Assembly (NCBI GenBank): GCA_033961575.1
Contig: CM066730.1
Coordinates: 132,870,023-132,934,022, forward strand
DNA length: 64,000 nucleotides
Origin: Aselliscus stoliczkanus
Lineage: Eukaryota > Chordata > Mammalia > Chiroptera > Hipposideridae
Direction: 5' to 3'
In this document: positions 1-11,110 of the stretch, piece after piece
Position numbering within the stretch: position 1 is the stretch's first letter
Layout of the letters: each line of letters starts with the position of its first letter
Translations under genes and position numbers: made by a program
Notes under the pieces: model-generated
Databases searched by the model: none
Seen by the model: the letters and a program-made list of their open reading frames with translations, nothing else
What the model was told of the DNA's origin: nothing

Positions 1-344
1 CATATTAAGTGTTGATTTGAAAAGATTTTAAAATTCCAAGTTCATGGCACTTAACTTTGACAATGATTTTTTTACTATATATCCAGCATTTCTGTGAATG
101 ATATTTTTATGCATACTTACTAAAATTCGCTTGAAAATATTATAATGACATTAATCACATCTTTAAGCTCAGCATAACAGTAATGTAGATTCAAGGGTTC
201 AAGGTGGATACAAGAGCAGAAATTTATGGTTTTCATGTTGAGGCCACCAGGAAGAAAGAGGGCAATCATAACTCAGAACTACTGAAAAATGTTTTTTACA
301 TATATATATATCCCCAATAAAACCTTACAAAAGCAGAAACATAA
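1..344. other. AT-rich leading segment, nothing identified
   Basis: No open frame, RNA gene or repeat that I can name. A short TA tract occurs near 301-311. Confidence 0.4.
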
Positions 345-404
345 CTCAAGAAAGTCACTCCAAATTGATAAAAGCTTCAATTCAACAAGGATATATAATT
401 TTAA

Positions 405-440
405 ATGTGTGTGTATACACATATATATGTGTATATATAC
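405..440. repeat. TG/TA-rich palindromic simple repeat
   Basis: Alternating purine-pyrimidine tract of TGTG, TATA and CACA runs that can fold on itself. It interrupts the decayed L1. Confidence 0.6.
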
Positions 441-1056
441 AACATAACATCAAAATAACATATACATATTAAAATGTAACTTCAGCATATATAAAGTGAA
501 AATTCAGAGTACTACAAAGAAAAAGACAGAAATTCACATATCTGGTGGAAGATTTTAACCCATTCTCCTAAAGAATGATGGAACAAGCAGACACAAAATA
601 CGTGCGGATATATGAGACTGGATCAACACTAACAAATGACATTGGAACAACATTAACCAATTTGACATACATTAAACTCTGCTCCCCCAAAATGCAGATT
701 ACACATTATTCTCAAGCACCAATGGTGCATTTATAAAAACTGACCATACACAAAGACATAAAGTATGTTACAAACAAACCCAAAGGACTAAAATTAGACA
801 GACCACATTCTTTGACCATAGAGTTTTTAAGGCAGAAACAAATAGCAAAAATATAATTATGCAAATGTACCATATATTAGGACATTAAGAAAAATACTTT
901 TGAGAAAAACCACTGGGAAAAAAAAAAACAATGAAAATCAAAATATATTTTAAACAGATGATAGTGGAAAAAGCATCTCAAAACTTATTTCATACATACA
1001 AAAGAGTACTTAGAGGGAAATTCAAAGTCATAAACAATATTTCAAAAAAAGATTGA

Positions 1057-1517
1057 TAGAGGAAAAACTAATGGTTGCTATTTGGGAGGAAGGGTGGGGG
1101 TGAGGGAGAAGGGGATGGGATTAGACAGCATAAATTGGTAACTACAATATTGCCACAAGGATATGAAAGACAGTTCAGGGAATATAATTAATAATGTAAA
1201 TATTTTGTGGGGTGTGAGATGGTCACATGTCTTGTTAGGGAGACCACTTCATGGACAGCGTAGAGGCTTGACCACTGCATAGTACACCTAAAGCTGCTGT
1301 TGAATAATATTGTATGTCAATTATAATTTAATATATATATAGTCATAGGATATGGAGTACAGGGTGGAAATGGAGTCAATGGAATTGTAATAGACATGTA
1401 TGATATCAGGGGTGGGGGGTGGAGGGTTGGGAGAGGGGGTTGTAACTTTGTGAGGGGTAAAAAGTATAACTATTGCACTGTTTTGTACACCTGAAACTAA
1501 TAAAAAGAAATTTTTTT
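1057..1517 (+). mobile_element. Young 5'-truncated L1 3' UTR insertion
   Basis: An L1 3' end only, from the 'ggttgctatttgggagg' block to 'acctgaaactaataaaaag', without ORF2. It is flanked by the perfect 10-bp direct repeat aaaagattga (1047-1056 and 1518-1527), a TSD of target-primed reverse transcription. The older L1 ORF2 resumes exactly after it. A G-run tract at 1409-1439 is a candidate G-quadruplex. Confidence 0.88.
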
Positions 1518-2204
1518 AAAAGATTGAAAATTAATGAACTATCATTCATTTTAGGGAGTTACAATAGAACAGCAAAAAGGGAATATCAAAAAAAAGTAAA
1601 ATGAAAGAAATAATAAAGTTAAGAGTTGAAATTAATGAAATAGAAAGCAAACGTGCAAAAATAAGAATCAATAAACATAAACATAAAACTGGTGTTTAAA
1701 ACACAAGTAAAATTAATAAAATTGTGATGAGATTGGAGAAATGAGGCACAAATAACCAATGTCAGCAATGAAAGTGGGACATAAATACAGAATTAATTAG
1801 ACCAATTCGTTTTGAAATTTTAGATGAAATGGACAAACTCTTAGAAAACATAATTTACAAAGCTGACACAAAAGAAAAAGAGAAGGAAAAGAATAAGAAA
1901 GAAAGAAAGCTGAATGTTCCTGTAAGCAGGTAAAATTCAATCCATAGTAAAAACTGGTTTCACAAAAGATTTTTACAATGGAAAAAATAATTTTAAATCA
2001 GCGAAAAACTCTTCCAGAGACTAAAAAAAGTTCAACACTTGACAACTCAAATTTATAATTAACATAACCTTAATACCAAAATACAAGAAGAACAATTAGA
2101 AACAGAAAGATTATAGCCTAACTTATACATGAATATAGACTTTTTAAAATCTTTGCCAATATATTAGTAAATGGAATTCTATAATGCATAAAAAAACTAA
2201 TATA

Positions 2205-2306
2205 GCGGGGACGGCCAAGTGGCACGGTGGTTATGCGCTGACTTGGGAAGCCAGCGGCCCCAGTTTGGACCCACATGTGAGGGCCAGTGACACTGCCCTC
2301 AAAAAA
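2205..2306 (+). mobile_element. tRNA-Ser/Leu-like short SINE
   Basis: The head has an A-box-like 'ggccaagtggcacggtggtt' and a decayed B-box region near 'agtttggacccaca', then the family tail 'ggccagtgacactgccctc' and poly-A. The flanks share an imperfect repeat around 'aaaaaaactaa(c/t)a', the likely TSD. Same family as copies at 2387, 12831, 14196, 30909, 45779 (minus), 48549, 53351 and 55836. Confidence 0.85.
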
Positions 2307-2386
2307 AAAAAAAAACTAACATAATAAGAATACAGTAGTGAAACAGAGGGCTACTATGATTTAATATCTTAAAAATAGGTATAATT

Positions 2387-2491
2387 GGGCTGGCCAAGTG
2401 GCACGGTGGTTGGGCACTGGATTGAGAGGCCAGTGGCCCCAGTTCGGGTCCCACATATGAGGGCCAGTGACACTGCCCTTTAAAAAGAAAA
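2387..2491 (+). mobile_element. tRNA-Ser/Leu-like short SINE
   Basis: Second copy of the family 80 bp downstream. The B box 'ggttcgggtccc' of the consensus reads 'agttcgggtccc' here. The flanks share aggtata before and after the A-rich tail, consistent with a TSD. Confidence 0.85.
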
Positions 2492-4124
2492 AAAAAGGTA
2501 TACTTTACCCCATTAATAAATTGGAAGAGGAAAAGCATCTGACTATATCAGCAACTATAAAAATGCATTTGACAATAGTCAACATGTATTCATGACAAAA
2601 AAAAAAAAAAAAAAACTATTCACAAGCTAGAAATAGAAGGAATTTGTTAAATCTGAAGAAGGGAATCTACCAAAACCCAAAGCAAACACCGTTCTCAACG
2701 GTAAAATGATTCCCACTGTCAGTAATTCAAATTAACATTACACTTGAGGTCTTAGTCAATGCAGTAAGAGCAGGGGGGAGAAGTTTAAAGATTATAAAGG
2801 AAGAAACAAAACTGTCATTCATAAATGATAGGAAAAGTAGAAAATCCACAAGTACCTATATGCAAATTGATTGAGTTAATTATAAAATTTAGCAAGGTTG
2901 CTGGCGAAAAATATAAAACCAATAGTTTTAATTACTTCCCAACTTATTCTGAGGCCAGTATTACTGATACCAAAACCAGACAAAGATATCACAGTAAAAG
3001 AAAACTACAGACCAATATCCCGTATGAATATAGATGCAAAAATACTAGCAAACCAAATCCAACTATGTATAAAAAGTATTATACACTATGACCAAATATG
3101 ATTTATCTCAGGAATGCAAGTTTGGTTTACAATATGAAAATCAATCAATGTATCAATTAATAAATCATAATAAAATAAAAGACATGATTATCTCAATAGA
3201 AAAAGCATTTAACAAACTCCAACACAATTTAATGATAAAAACATTCAGTAAACTGGAATAAAAGAGAACTTCCTCAAACTGATAACAGCTACATATGAAT
3301 GACCCACGACTGAGATCATATGTAATGGTGAAAGACTAGATATTTTTCTGCTGAGATCAGGAATAAGACAAAGATATTTATTTCCACTTCCTATTCATTA
3401 TTGAACTGGTAATTCTATCTGGGGCAATTAGGCAAGAAAACGAAATAAAAGTTGTCGAGGTTGGAAAAAAAGAAGTAAAACTATCTCTATTCTCAGATGA
3501 TATGATCTCGTATATAGAAAATACTAAGTCATGAAAAATATATTACAATTAATAAATAAGTTCAGCAAGGTTGCAGACTCAAGATAACATGAAAATCATT
3601 TGTATTTCTATACACTAACAACGAACAACTAGAAAATAAAATTTTAAAAGTAATTTCATTTCCAATAGCATCAGAAAGAATAAAATACCTAGTAATAAAT
3701 TCAAGAAAAGAAGTGCAAGATTTGTACACTGAATACTATAAAACATCATTGAAAGAAATTAAAGAACATCTATATAAATGGAAAAGCATCCCATGTTCAT
3801 GGATTAAAAGACTTGATTTTATTAATATGATTCTACTCCCCAAACTGATTTCAGATTCAATGAAATCCCCTCAAAATCCTAGCCACACTTTGTGCAAAAC
3901 TTCACAAGCTGATTCTAAAATTCAGAAGGATATGGAGGGAATAACCAAAACAATATTGAAAAAGAACAAAGCTAGGGGATTCACATTTCCGATTTCAAAA
4001 CTTGCATCAAAGCTCCAGTAATCAAGACATTGTGGTACTGACTGGTCCAAGGATAGAAATATATATCAATGGATTAGAATGGAGATTCCAGAAATAAACC
4101 CTTACATTTTTCACAAATTGATTT

Positions 4125-4272
4125 CTTTTTTTTTTTTTAGCTGAGCCATCCTACCACCTGTTGGCAGCACAGGGGCTGCTCAGCTCGGGCCAGGAATCAA
4201 ACTGGTGACACTGATGCTCAAAGCTTGCACTCTTGAGTGAGTTCTTAACCAACTGAGCCACTTGGCCGGCCC
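4125..4272 (-). mobile_element. Longer tRNA-derived SINE (minus strand)
   Basis: A poly-T start at 4127 and a reverse-complemented tRNA-like head ending in 'ccacttggccggcc' give minus orientation. It is flanked by the perfect 13-bp TSD cacaaattgattt (4112-4124 and 4273-4285). It belongs to the longer family also seen at 39823-39987 (minus), 50779-51165 and 60652-60995. Confidence 0.88.
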
Positions 4273-4935
4273 CACAAATTGATTTTTGACAAGATGCCTA
4301 CACATTGAAAAAGAAGAAGGCATTGATAACTCTCAGAAGATGAGAATATTTGCAAATCCTATACCTTACAATGGATTTTTATCTGTATATAAAGAACTTC
4401 TACAACACAATAATAAAATGACAAACAACCCAATTAAAAATTGGCAAAGAACATTTCTCCATAAGAAGATATACAAATGGCCAATAAAAACATGAAAAGA
4501 TGCTCCACATCATTAGTCATCAAGAAATGCAAATCAAAACCGTAACACAATACCATTCACATCCACTAGGAAGCTGTATTCAAAAGTACAAACAATAACA
4601 AATGTTAACAAGGATGTGGAGAAACTGAAACCCTTGTACATTGCTGGTGGGAATGTAAAATGATGGAAGCTGCTTTGGAAAATAGTTTGGCAGATTTTCA
4701 AATATTAAACACAGTGTTACCATATGAATTCAGCAATTCCACTTCTAGGTATATACCCAAGAGAGATATAAACATTCACAAAAAAACTTGTTCATGAATA
4801 TGAGTGGCAATATTATTCAAAATAGCTAAAAAGTGGAAACTACCTAAATGTCTACCAACTGATGAATGAATGAATAAACAAAAAGTGGTATATCCATATA
4901 ATGGAATATTATTTGGCCATAAAAATTACTGAATT

Positions 4936-5105
4936 ACTGACCCATCACAGAGCAGAGAAAGAGGGAGGGAAAGGAGTGAGAGAGGGAGTGAGGTGACCCA
5001 ATTACCTGTAATCAGAATCAGCAAATAAAGATATTATATTCATGCAATGAAATATATCCAGCAATGAAAATGAACAAATAATGACCACTGTCAGTAACAG
5101 CATTC
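4936..5105. other. Short spacer between two repeats
   Basis: Purine-rich stretch (gagaaagagggaggg) followed by a decayed L1-like segment. No gene. Confidence 0.35.
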
Positions 5106-6414
5106 AATCAACAAAAAAAATTACTGAGCAACTCTTATATGCTAGGCCTGTCTCAGGCAGTGGGGATACAATAGTGAAAAAACAGAAAAAAAATCTGCCT
5201 TCATGGGGTTTAAATTCCACTAGAAGTGAAACAGAAAAAAAATGATAAATAAAAAGTCATGCAGTATTTTAAAAGGTGGTAAGTACTATGGAAAGAGTGT
5301 ATTGCAAGGTAAGAAGATACACAATTTTAACTACGACATTCAGGATAAGCCTCACTGAAAAGGAGACAACTGAGCAAAGACTTAAAGGAGGTGATGGTAA
5401 CAGAGTAGTAAGCCATGTGGATACCTGGGGTAAGAGCATTCCAAGCCGAGGAACCTAAAGTGCAAAGATGGTCTCCAATATAGTGAAGGAATAGCAAGGA
5501 GACCAGTGTGGCTGGAACTGAGTGAGTGAGAAAAACAGTAGGAAATGAGATCAGATAGGTCACGGGGAGAGGGAATGATCAGGCAGGGCCCTGTAGGTCA
5601 TCCTAAGGACTTTTGGTTCCTACTCTGTATAAACTGGAAAGCCATTGGAGAGTTTGGCACAGAAAGGTGACATGCCATGACATATGTTGTAAAAACAAGA
5701 GCTCTAATTGCACTTTTGAAAATGGACTAGGGAAGGCAACGGTGAAAGCATGGAGCCCAGTTAGGAGGTCCTTGCAATGATCCATGGCAGGTATTATGGC
5801 AGCTCAGACCAAGGAGGCAGTGTGGAGATGATGAGAAGTAATCATGTTCTGGATTTACTTGGAAGATAGAGCAACAAGATCTCCTGACACATCACATCTG
5901 AGGTCTGAGGGAATGGGAAAAATCAAAGATGACTCCAAGGTTTGGGGACTGAGCCATTTGAAGGATGGAGATGGGGAAGACTGCAGGTAAAGCAGGCTTG
6001 GGCAAGATGAAGATTTCATTTGGAGTATGTTGAACTGGAAATGTCTACTAGACATCCAAATGGAAATGCTAAGTAGGCAGCTGGAAACAGAGGTCTGAAG
6101 TTTGGGGAGAGAAACCAAAGCATGAGCTATCATTTTGGAGTCATCAGTATACAAATAAAGACATTGCAGCAAAAAGATAGAGAGATTGCATGAAATCATC
6201 AAAGAATACAGAGAGAAAAGAGCTCCCAAGAACTTAACCTTAAGGCATTCTAAGGTTAAAACCTCCAAGAGGAGAGACCAGCCAAATACATAGAAAGAAG
6301 GGGCCAATAAAGGAGGGACATCAAGACTGCATAGTATCCTGAAAATCAATAAGGAAATGTTACAAGGAGCAGAAGCTGATAATTGTGACAACGTACATTT
6401 AAATAGGTGAAGTG

Positions 6415-6948
6415 CTGGTCATTAGGGAAATGCAAATAAAAACCACCATGAGATACCACCTCACTCCAGTCAGAATGGCTATCATCAATAAATCAACAAA
6501 CAACAAGTGTTGGCGGGGCTGTGGGGAAAAGGGGACCCTGCTGCACTGTTGGTGGGATTGCAGATTGGTGCAGCCACTATGGAAGTCAGTATGGAGGTAT
6601 CTCAAAGAACTGGAAATAGAGCTACCGTTTGACCCAGCAATTCCACTCCTAGGTATTTATCCTGAAAAAACCAAGACACTTATTCAAAAAAAGTTATGCA
6701 CCCCTATGTTCATAGCAGCACAATTTACAATAGCTAAGACTTGGAAACAACCAAAATGCCCATCAGTAGATGACTGGATTAAGAAATTGTGGTATATTTA
6801 TACAATGGAGTATTACTCCGCTATAAGGAAGAATGAAATCGTGCCATTTGCAATGATATGGATGGACCTAGAGACTATTATGTTGAGTGAAATAAGTCAG
6901 TCAGAGAAGGACAAATACCATATGATCTCACTCATATGTGGAATCTGA
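6415..6948 (+). pseudogene. L1 ORF2 C-terminal remnant, still open
   Basis: The frame (technically open from 6412) runs without a stop to the TGA at 6946-6948. It encodes about 177 residues matching the C-terminal segment of L1 ORF2p, including the Cys-rich stretch [15 protein letters not shown] and the ending [10 protein letters not shown]. Full ORF2p is about 1,275 residues with endonuclease, reverse transcriptase and Cys-rich domains. The two catalytic domains are absent, so this is a 5'-truncation product with no expected enzyme activity. The undamaged frame is mainly evidence of youth. Confidence 0.9.
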
Positions 6949-7445
6949 AAAACTGTATGAATGAGCAAAGTAAACAGAAACTGTCTCATAGATATAGAGG
7001 AAAAATCAGGGTTGCTAATTGGGAGGGGAATGGGGATGAGGGAGAAGGGGAAGGGATTAGACAGCAAAAATAGGCAACTACAATATTGCCACTGGGATAG
7101 GAAAAACAGTTTGGGGAATATAATTAATAATGTTGTAAATATTCTGTGGAATGTAAGATGATCATAGGTCTTGTTAGGGAGACCATTTCATGGATGGAGT
7201 AGAGGTTTGATCACTGCACTGTATAACTAAAGCAAAGGTGGTATACCTACTGTAATTGAATATATATAGTCAGTCACGGGATGTGGATTATACTGTGGAA
7301 GAGAGTCAGAGGAAGAGTAATAGATATATACATTATGGGGGGGAGTGGGGTGGTGAATTGGGGGTGGGGGTTGTCACTTTGAGGGGTAAAATGTATAACT
7401 ATTGCACTGTTTTACACCTGAAACTAATTAAAATAAATAAATAAA

Positions 7446-7528
<83 letters not shown>
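6415..7528 (+). mobile_element. Recent 5'-truncated L1 insertion with perfect TSD
   Basis: It holds the last ~530 bp of L1 ORF2, a complete 3' UTR (6949-7440) and a tail grown into a GAAA microsatellite. Flanking TSDs aaataggtgaagtg (6401-6414 and 7529-7542) match over 14 bp. The intact frame, perfect TSD and clean tail indicate a recent insertion. A G-rich tract at 7337-7371 is the usual L1 3' UTR G-quadruplex candidate. Confidence 0.95.
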
Positions 7529-7529
<1 letters not shown>

Positions 7530-7530
7530 A
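7445..7530 (+). repeat. (GAAA)n microsatellite from an L1 tail
   Basis: About 21 uninterrupted GAAA units beginning inside the L1 poly-A tail and ending at the 3' TSD. The purity suggests a young and probably length-polymorphic locus. Confidence 0.97.
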
Positions 7531-7745
7531 ATAGGTGAAGTGAGATCCATACTGACAACTGACTACTGGATTTAGGAAAGGTGATTTCATTGGTGACTAT
7601 GACAGGAGTAGTTTTGGCTGAGTACCGAAAATATAAAATTGATAGGGAGGGGTTTAAGAGAGAATGTAAAGAGGTGAATTTGAGACAGGGAATATAAATA
7701 TCTCTTTTTAAAAGCTTTTGCTTTAAAGAGGAACAAAGAAATGGC

Positions 7746-9737
7746 TTAAAGAATGCCTCCTATAGTCACATAAAATTCCAAAATATAAAAAGGTGAAACT
7801 AAACTTGTGATGAGGAAGAAACAAGAGGTTTCCGAGTATTAACAATGTTTTTTTTTACATGAATAGTCATGTATTTGCCTTATAATTATCTGCTATAATG
7901 ATTTATCATATTATTTGTCAACCAGGACATTTATTTTATGTACTACTCCCTATACATATTATAGTTCAAAGTGTTAAAAATATTAAACTAATAAGATCTT
8001 GTGTGTGTGAAAAGACAACAGATAATGTCACTATTGTCACAAAACTTTTAAATAGTATGTGAGAAAGAGTATTCCAAATTATAAGCAGACCAACTCTGAA
8101 TTCAACCGCTAAAAGGTTATATGTACTATTGTAGAATAGGCCAGTAGGTGAACATTTGTGGCTTTCTGATTTAATTAAATGCGGAATTTGTAAATCACAT
8201 AAAATCTTAAGAATTAAAGCAGACTATAAGCCCTTTTCTTCATATTTAACTCCACAGGACATGTTTTTCTAGTACTGTATGTGTGTTTGGTTCTCAATAT
8301 GAAAAATGCAGCACAGTATTTGCAAGGACAATTCTTTTTTTTTCTGGACATTTTAGTTTTATTCCAAGACCCCCTGAGATATTGTACTTCGCAAATATAA
8401 AATTTGGTTATATAATAGTGATCTAACTGTAAAGACATGACTGTTTTTTCTTGGTACATTCACAAGCATAAAGTCCCCACATTACAAAAGAGAAATAGAG
8501 CTTCTGCCAACCAGAATGACGCTTCTAAGCCATGAATGAGTTGGCTGTGGACCTTGAGCAGTCAGATCCATCCACTGTTTTCAGTTGTTTTCCAACCAGC
8601 AATGAGAAGCCAGGGTATTTAAGCTCTCTACTACTTTCTGTTCGTTCAACAACCAATTTGCAGAACATTTTGAGCAACTGTTTCTAAGGAGATGACCATC
8701 TACTTCACCAGGCAATATGAGGGAAGGCAAATAGGTGAATGATTCATGACACTTTCAGCCCCAAGGTGAAAAGGCTCTGAAACTAAGTTAAAATGTGTTT
8801 ATAAAAGAGTATTTCAAATCCACTCTACTATCCCAAACTGCATACAAAGTACATGCTGGTAGAAACACATTATTTTAGATCAAAGCCACCAAAAAGAGCC
8901 AGAACACTTCTAAACCTATCCTAATGACTGATGACTAAGTCTGATGACTAAGTCTCAAATAATTTTGAATTACAGGTTACAACAAAAGCCATTCTAACAT
9001 TCTCTGCTTAAGCCAACAGTTGTTTGTTGTTGTGTTTTTTTTTTATCAAAATGAAATGAAAGGTTAAAGACACTTATAGTGCCCACTTCTTATAAAAACT
9101 CTGTGTGTGTGTGTGTCTGTCAAAAACTAATTTCTCGTTTATCTGTTTAGTTAACCTCTGCTATTTTCTGGGATTCAATCCAAGACAACAAAAATGCATT
9201 ACTAAAATTGGCATCTCTGCTCCTGAGCTAATTTCAGAAAGGATCTAAAGTGATCTGAAACCATTTTTTTAATATTCTGCACACTTTATGCTAAAAAGTA
9301 GCAAATACTGTTCAAGAGCAGTAATTGCTAAGAAAGGTGCAATTTTTGTTTTCCTCCAAAACAATTTTCATGTCCTCCAAATGTACAATACTGAAAGAGA
9401 ATAAGTGTTATGCTAAAGTCACATGTTTTTGCTGCAGTGTTGCAAATATTAACTTAAAGTTGAACAGGATTCTTTGAGGTAGAGGTAGCGATGATCTACA
9501 TATTTACATATAAACTATGTATTTCTGAATCCTTTTACACATGTTTTTTCTTTAATTTTTGGTTGGAAAACCCTAAAAGCACAACTCATAAATACATACA
9601 AACAAAATGCCAAGATCAATATGGATTTTTTAAATGTCACAAAATTTTGAATCTAGTAGTGTTTGTAGCATGTTAAAGAGTTAAAGAACTATAAATTTTT
9701 AAGTTGGGAAACATCTTATGAAACATCTTTATTAAAA
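7746..9737. other. Non-coding, AT-rich, no gene found
   Basis: I see no supported gene. A 13-bp tandem duplicate (tgatgactaagtc twice) sits at about 8929-8954 and a short TG run near 9101-9117. The segment about 8490-8760 looks complex and repeat-free, so it could be a conserved non-coding element, but only a cross-species alignment could show this. Confidence 0.4.
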
Positions 9738-9890
9738 AGCCCTCAGAATCTTAATCCAACTCTCTAATTTGACAGATGAGGAAACTGAGGCCCAGAGAAG
9801 TTAAGCTAACAGCAGAGTCACAGATAAATGGCATTCATACCAAAATTCTGACTCCTAGTCCAAAGCTCTGAAAGAGCACTTGTTTCAAGA
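9738..9890 (+). repeat. MIR SINE fossil
   Basis: The MIR signature 'acagatgaggaaactgaggc' begins at 9773, followed by 'ccagagaagttaagctaac' and 'agcagagtcacagataa'. Orientation is plus. Confidence 0.9.
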
Positions 9891-10334
9891 TACTTTAATA
9901 CGTATGGAGATAACCGTTAACAGAGGATACTCCAAGCCACCCCTCAATATAAGGAACTCTCTCAGGCTTACAAGAGCCAGTGCCATCTTCTGTTTGCAAA
10001 TCCAAGTCCTAGAAATGGCACCACAATAAACATTTTCTTAGACTGTCTCAACGTACCTGGGGTTTCCAAAGTGATTTCTTCAGTTGGGTCTCTTTTTCTC
10101 TACAAATCCCTCTAAATAAGCGCTTTGGTTAGGACTGGGTTTTGTTATTTTGTTTTGTATTTAATTTGCTTTGGGAGAGCAGGAGAGGGTGGAAAGCAGA
10201 TGCTCAGGTCTACATCTACAACAAAATTTTTGCTTTTGCATCTAAACCAATAAACCAATAAACCCTTCCTCCAGGCCCCTGGTCTTACTGGTTTACCTCG
10301 CAATCCCTTCAGTTTCCGAAGTAGGAAGCAGACC
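9891..10334. other. Non-coding flank of the CpG island
   Basis: Single-copy-looking DNA with no supported gene. A good minus-strand splice-donor motif lies at about 10288-10300. Confidence 0.4.
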
Positions 10335-11110
10335 TGGAAAAGAAGTTGGCCGGGTGGCACGTCCTTTCGAGGAGAGGGAAAGAAGGGGGTCCCGCGGGTG
10401 CAAGCCCAGACTGGGCTCCCCGGTCCCTCTCGTCCCGGGGGCCCCCCGATTCCCAGCTCCGGGGGAAGCCGAGAGATCCCTAGCGCCCCTCTGGTGGCGC
10501 CTCCAGGGCTCCCCTAAACTCTTGGTCCCCAAGTGGCCCACAGGCTCCGAGAGGGTCACGCGCGCCCCAGTGCCCCGCTCCTCGAATTCCCGGGTGCGGA
10601 AAGAGGTGGCGTTATGGGGTGGAGGAGAGGGAAGCGGGTCCCACCTCGATGCCGGGGTCCAACCCAGGTGGAAGGCAGAGATGGTGGCGGCACCGAAGCT
10701 AGGGCACCTGCGTCGCTCGCGCTCAGCTGGCGTGGTCTCTGCGGTGGGGTGGCTCCAAACTCCTCGCCGAAGGCGCCAGGCAACTCTCAGGAGAGTGAAG
10801 GGCAGCCGAGTGTGTGCGGAGGAGGAGCTGAGGGGAAGCGCGTGGGATGGGGAGAAGGGAGCTGGGTGGCCACCCGGATGCCCGCGCCCTCCACGACAGC
10901 TCGGGGGTGCAGAAGGGACCCCGAGCGGCACGCGTGGCCGCACAGGTGACAAGGGGCGGCGGCAGGGAGCACCGAGGCGTGTGGCAGCGGGCCTGGAGGA
11001 GGAGAAGCGGAGATATTGAGAAGGAGGACCCCTGCCCGCCCCCTGCCCGCCCCCTCCTCCGCCTCCGCCCCTCCAGGCGGAGAGCAGAGAGGAACCTAGC
11101 AGGAAGCGGG
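10335..11110. promoter_or_regulatory. CpG island, candidate promoter
   Basis: The base composition changes abruptly from AT-rich DNA to a GC-rich, CpG-dense block of about 775 bp and back. It is the only such island in the window. No transposon similarity explains it. GC boxes cluster at its 3' edge (11035-11072). Islands of this size usually mark promoters of genes or long non-coding RNAs, sometimes bidirectional. Open frames of about 220 codons occur on both strands (10354-11019 plus, 10293-10952 minus), but they overlap, are Gly/Arg/Pro/Ser-rich and match nothing I recognise. High GC lowers stop frequency, so I do not call them genes. Which strand is transcribed is unresolved. Confidence 0.8.
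11035..11072. promoter_or_regulatory. GC-box (Sp1-like) cluster
   Basis: CCCGCCCCC occurs at 11035-11043 and 11046-11054 as part of an 11-bp tandem duplicate, followed by a related CTCCGCCCCTCC at about 11062-11073. This is a plausible Sp/KLF-binding cluster at the edge of the CpG island. Confidence 0.6.

Larger units (their letters stand above)
345..4935 (+). mobile_element. Old L1 (LINE-1) ORF2 fragment, multiply interrupted
   Basis: Read on the plus strand this follows L1 ORF2 from the endonuclease region (about 345-900) through reverse transcriptase (about 2840-3720) to the C-terminal part (4500-4920). Landmarks are a decayed 'accagacaaagatatcac' block near 2978, 'cagatgatatgatctcgta' near 3495, and 'tttggaaaatagtttggcag' near 4674. 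Every frame carries many stops and indels and the longest remnant is about 100 codons, so it is dead. It is interrupted by a younger L1 tail (1057-1517), two plus-strand SINEs (2205-2306, 2387-2491) and one minus-strand SINE (4125-4272). The sequence resumes after each, so it is older than all of them. The canonical 3' UTR is missing after about 4935. Confidence 0.85.
5106..7745 (+). repeat. Long ancient mammalian repeat, interrupted by an L1
   Basis: The two blocks 5106-6414 and 7543-7745 read as one element. The first opens with 'gctaggcctgtctcaggcag' and runs through 'ggaatagcaaggagaccagt' and 'gatgactccaaggtttgggg'. The second continues with 'ggtgatttcattggtgact' and 'gggtttaagagagaatg'. 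I recognise it as a very common mammalian-wide repeat but cannot assign its family with certainty. The L1 at 6415-7528 sits between its halves. Apparent minus-strand open frames inside it resemble no protein I know. Confidence 0.6.

Noticed and set aside
2205..2290. Functional tRNA genes at the SINE heads
   Set aside because: A- and B-box-like blocks exist, but no cloverleaf with a proper anticodon arm forms, and each is followed by a SINE tail and poly-A.
5855..6391. 178-codon minus-strand frame
   Set aside because: It lies antisense within an ancient interspersed repeat and matches no protein I know.
7445..7530. CRISPR-like or satellite array
   Set aside because: Only simple microsatellites are present; there are no spaced direct repeats of CRISPR type, and the DNA is eukaryotic.
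7399..7590. Minus-strand frame rich in FLSFFLSF repeats
   Set aside because: It is the translation of the (GAAA)n microsatellite.
10293..11019. Overlapping frames of about 220 codons on both strands in the CpG island
   Set aside because: High GC lowers stop frequency, the two frames lie opposite each other, composition is biased to Gly/Arg/Pro/Ser, and no domain or splice structure supports either.
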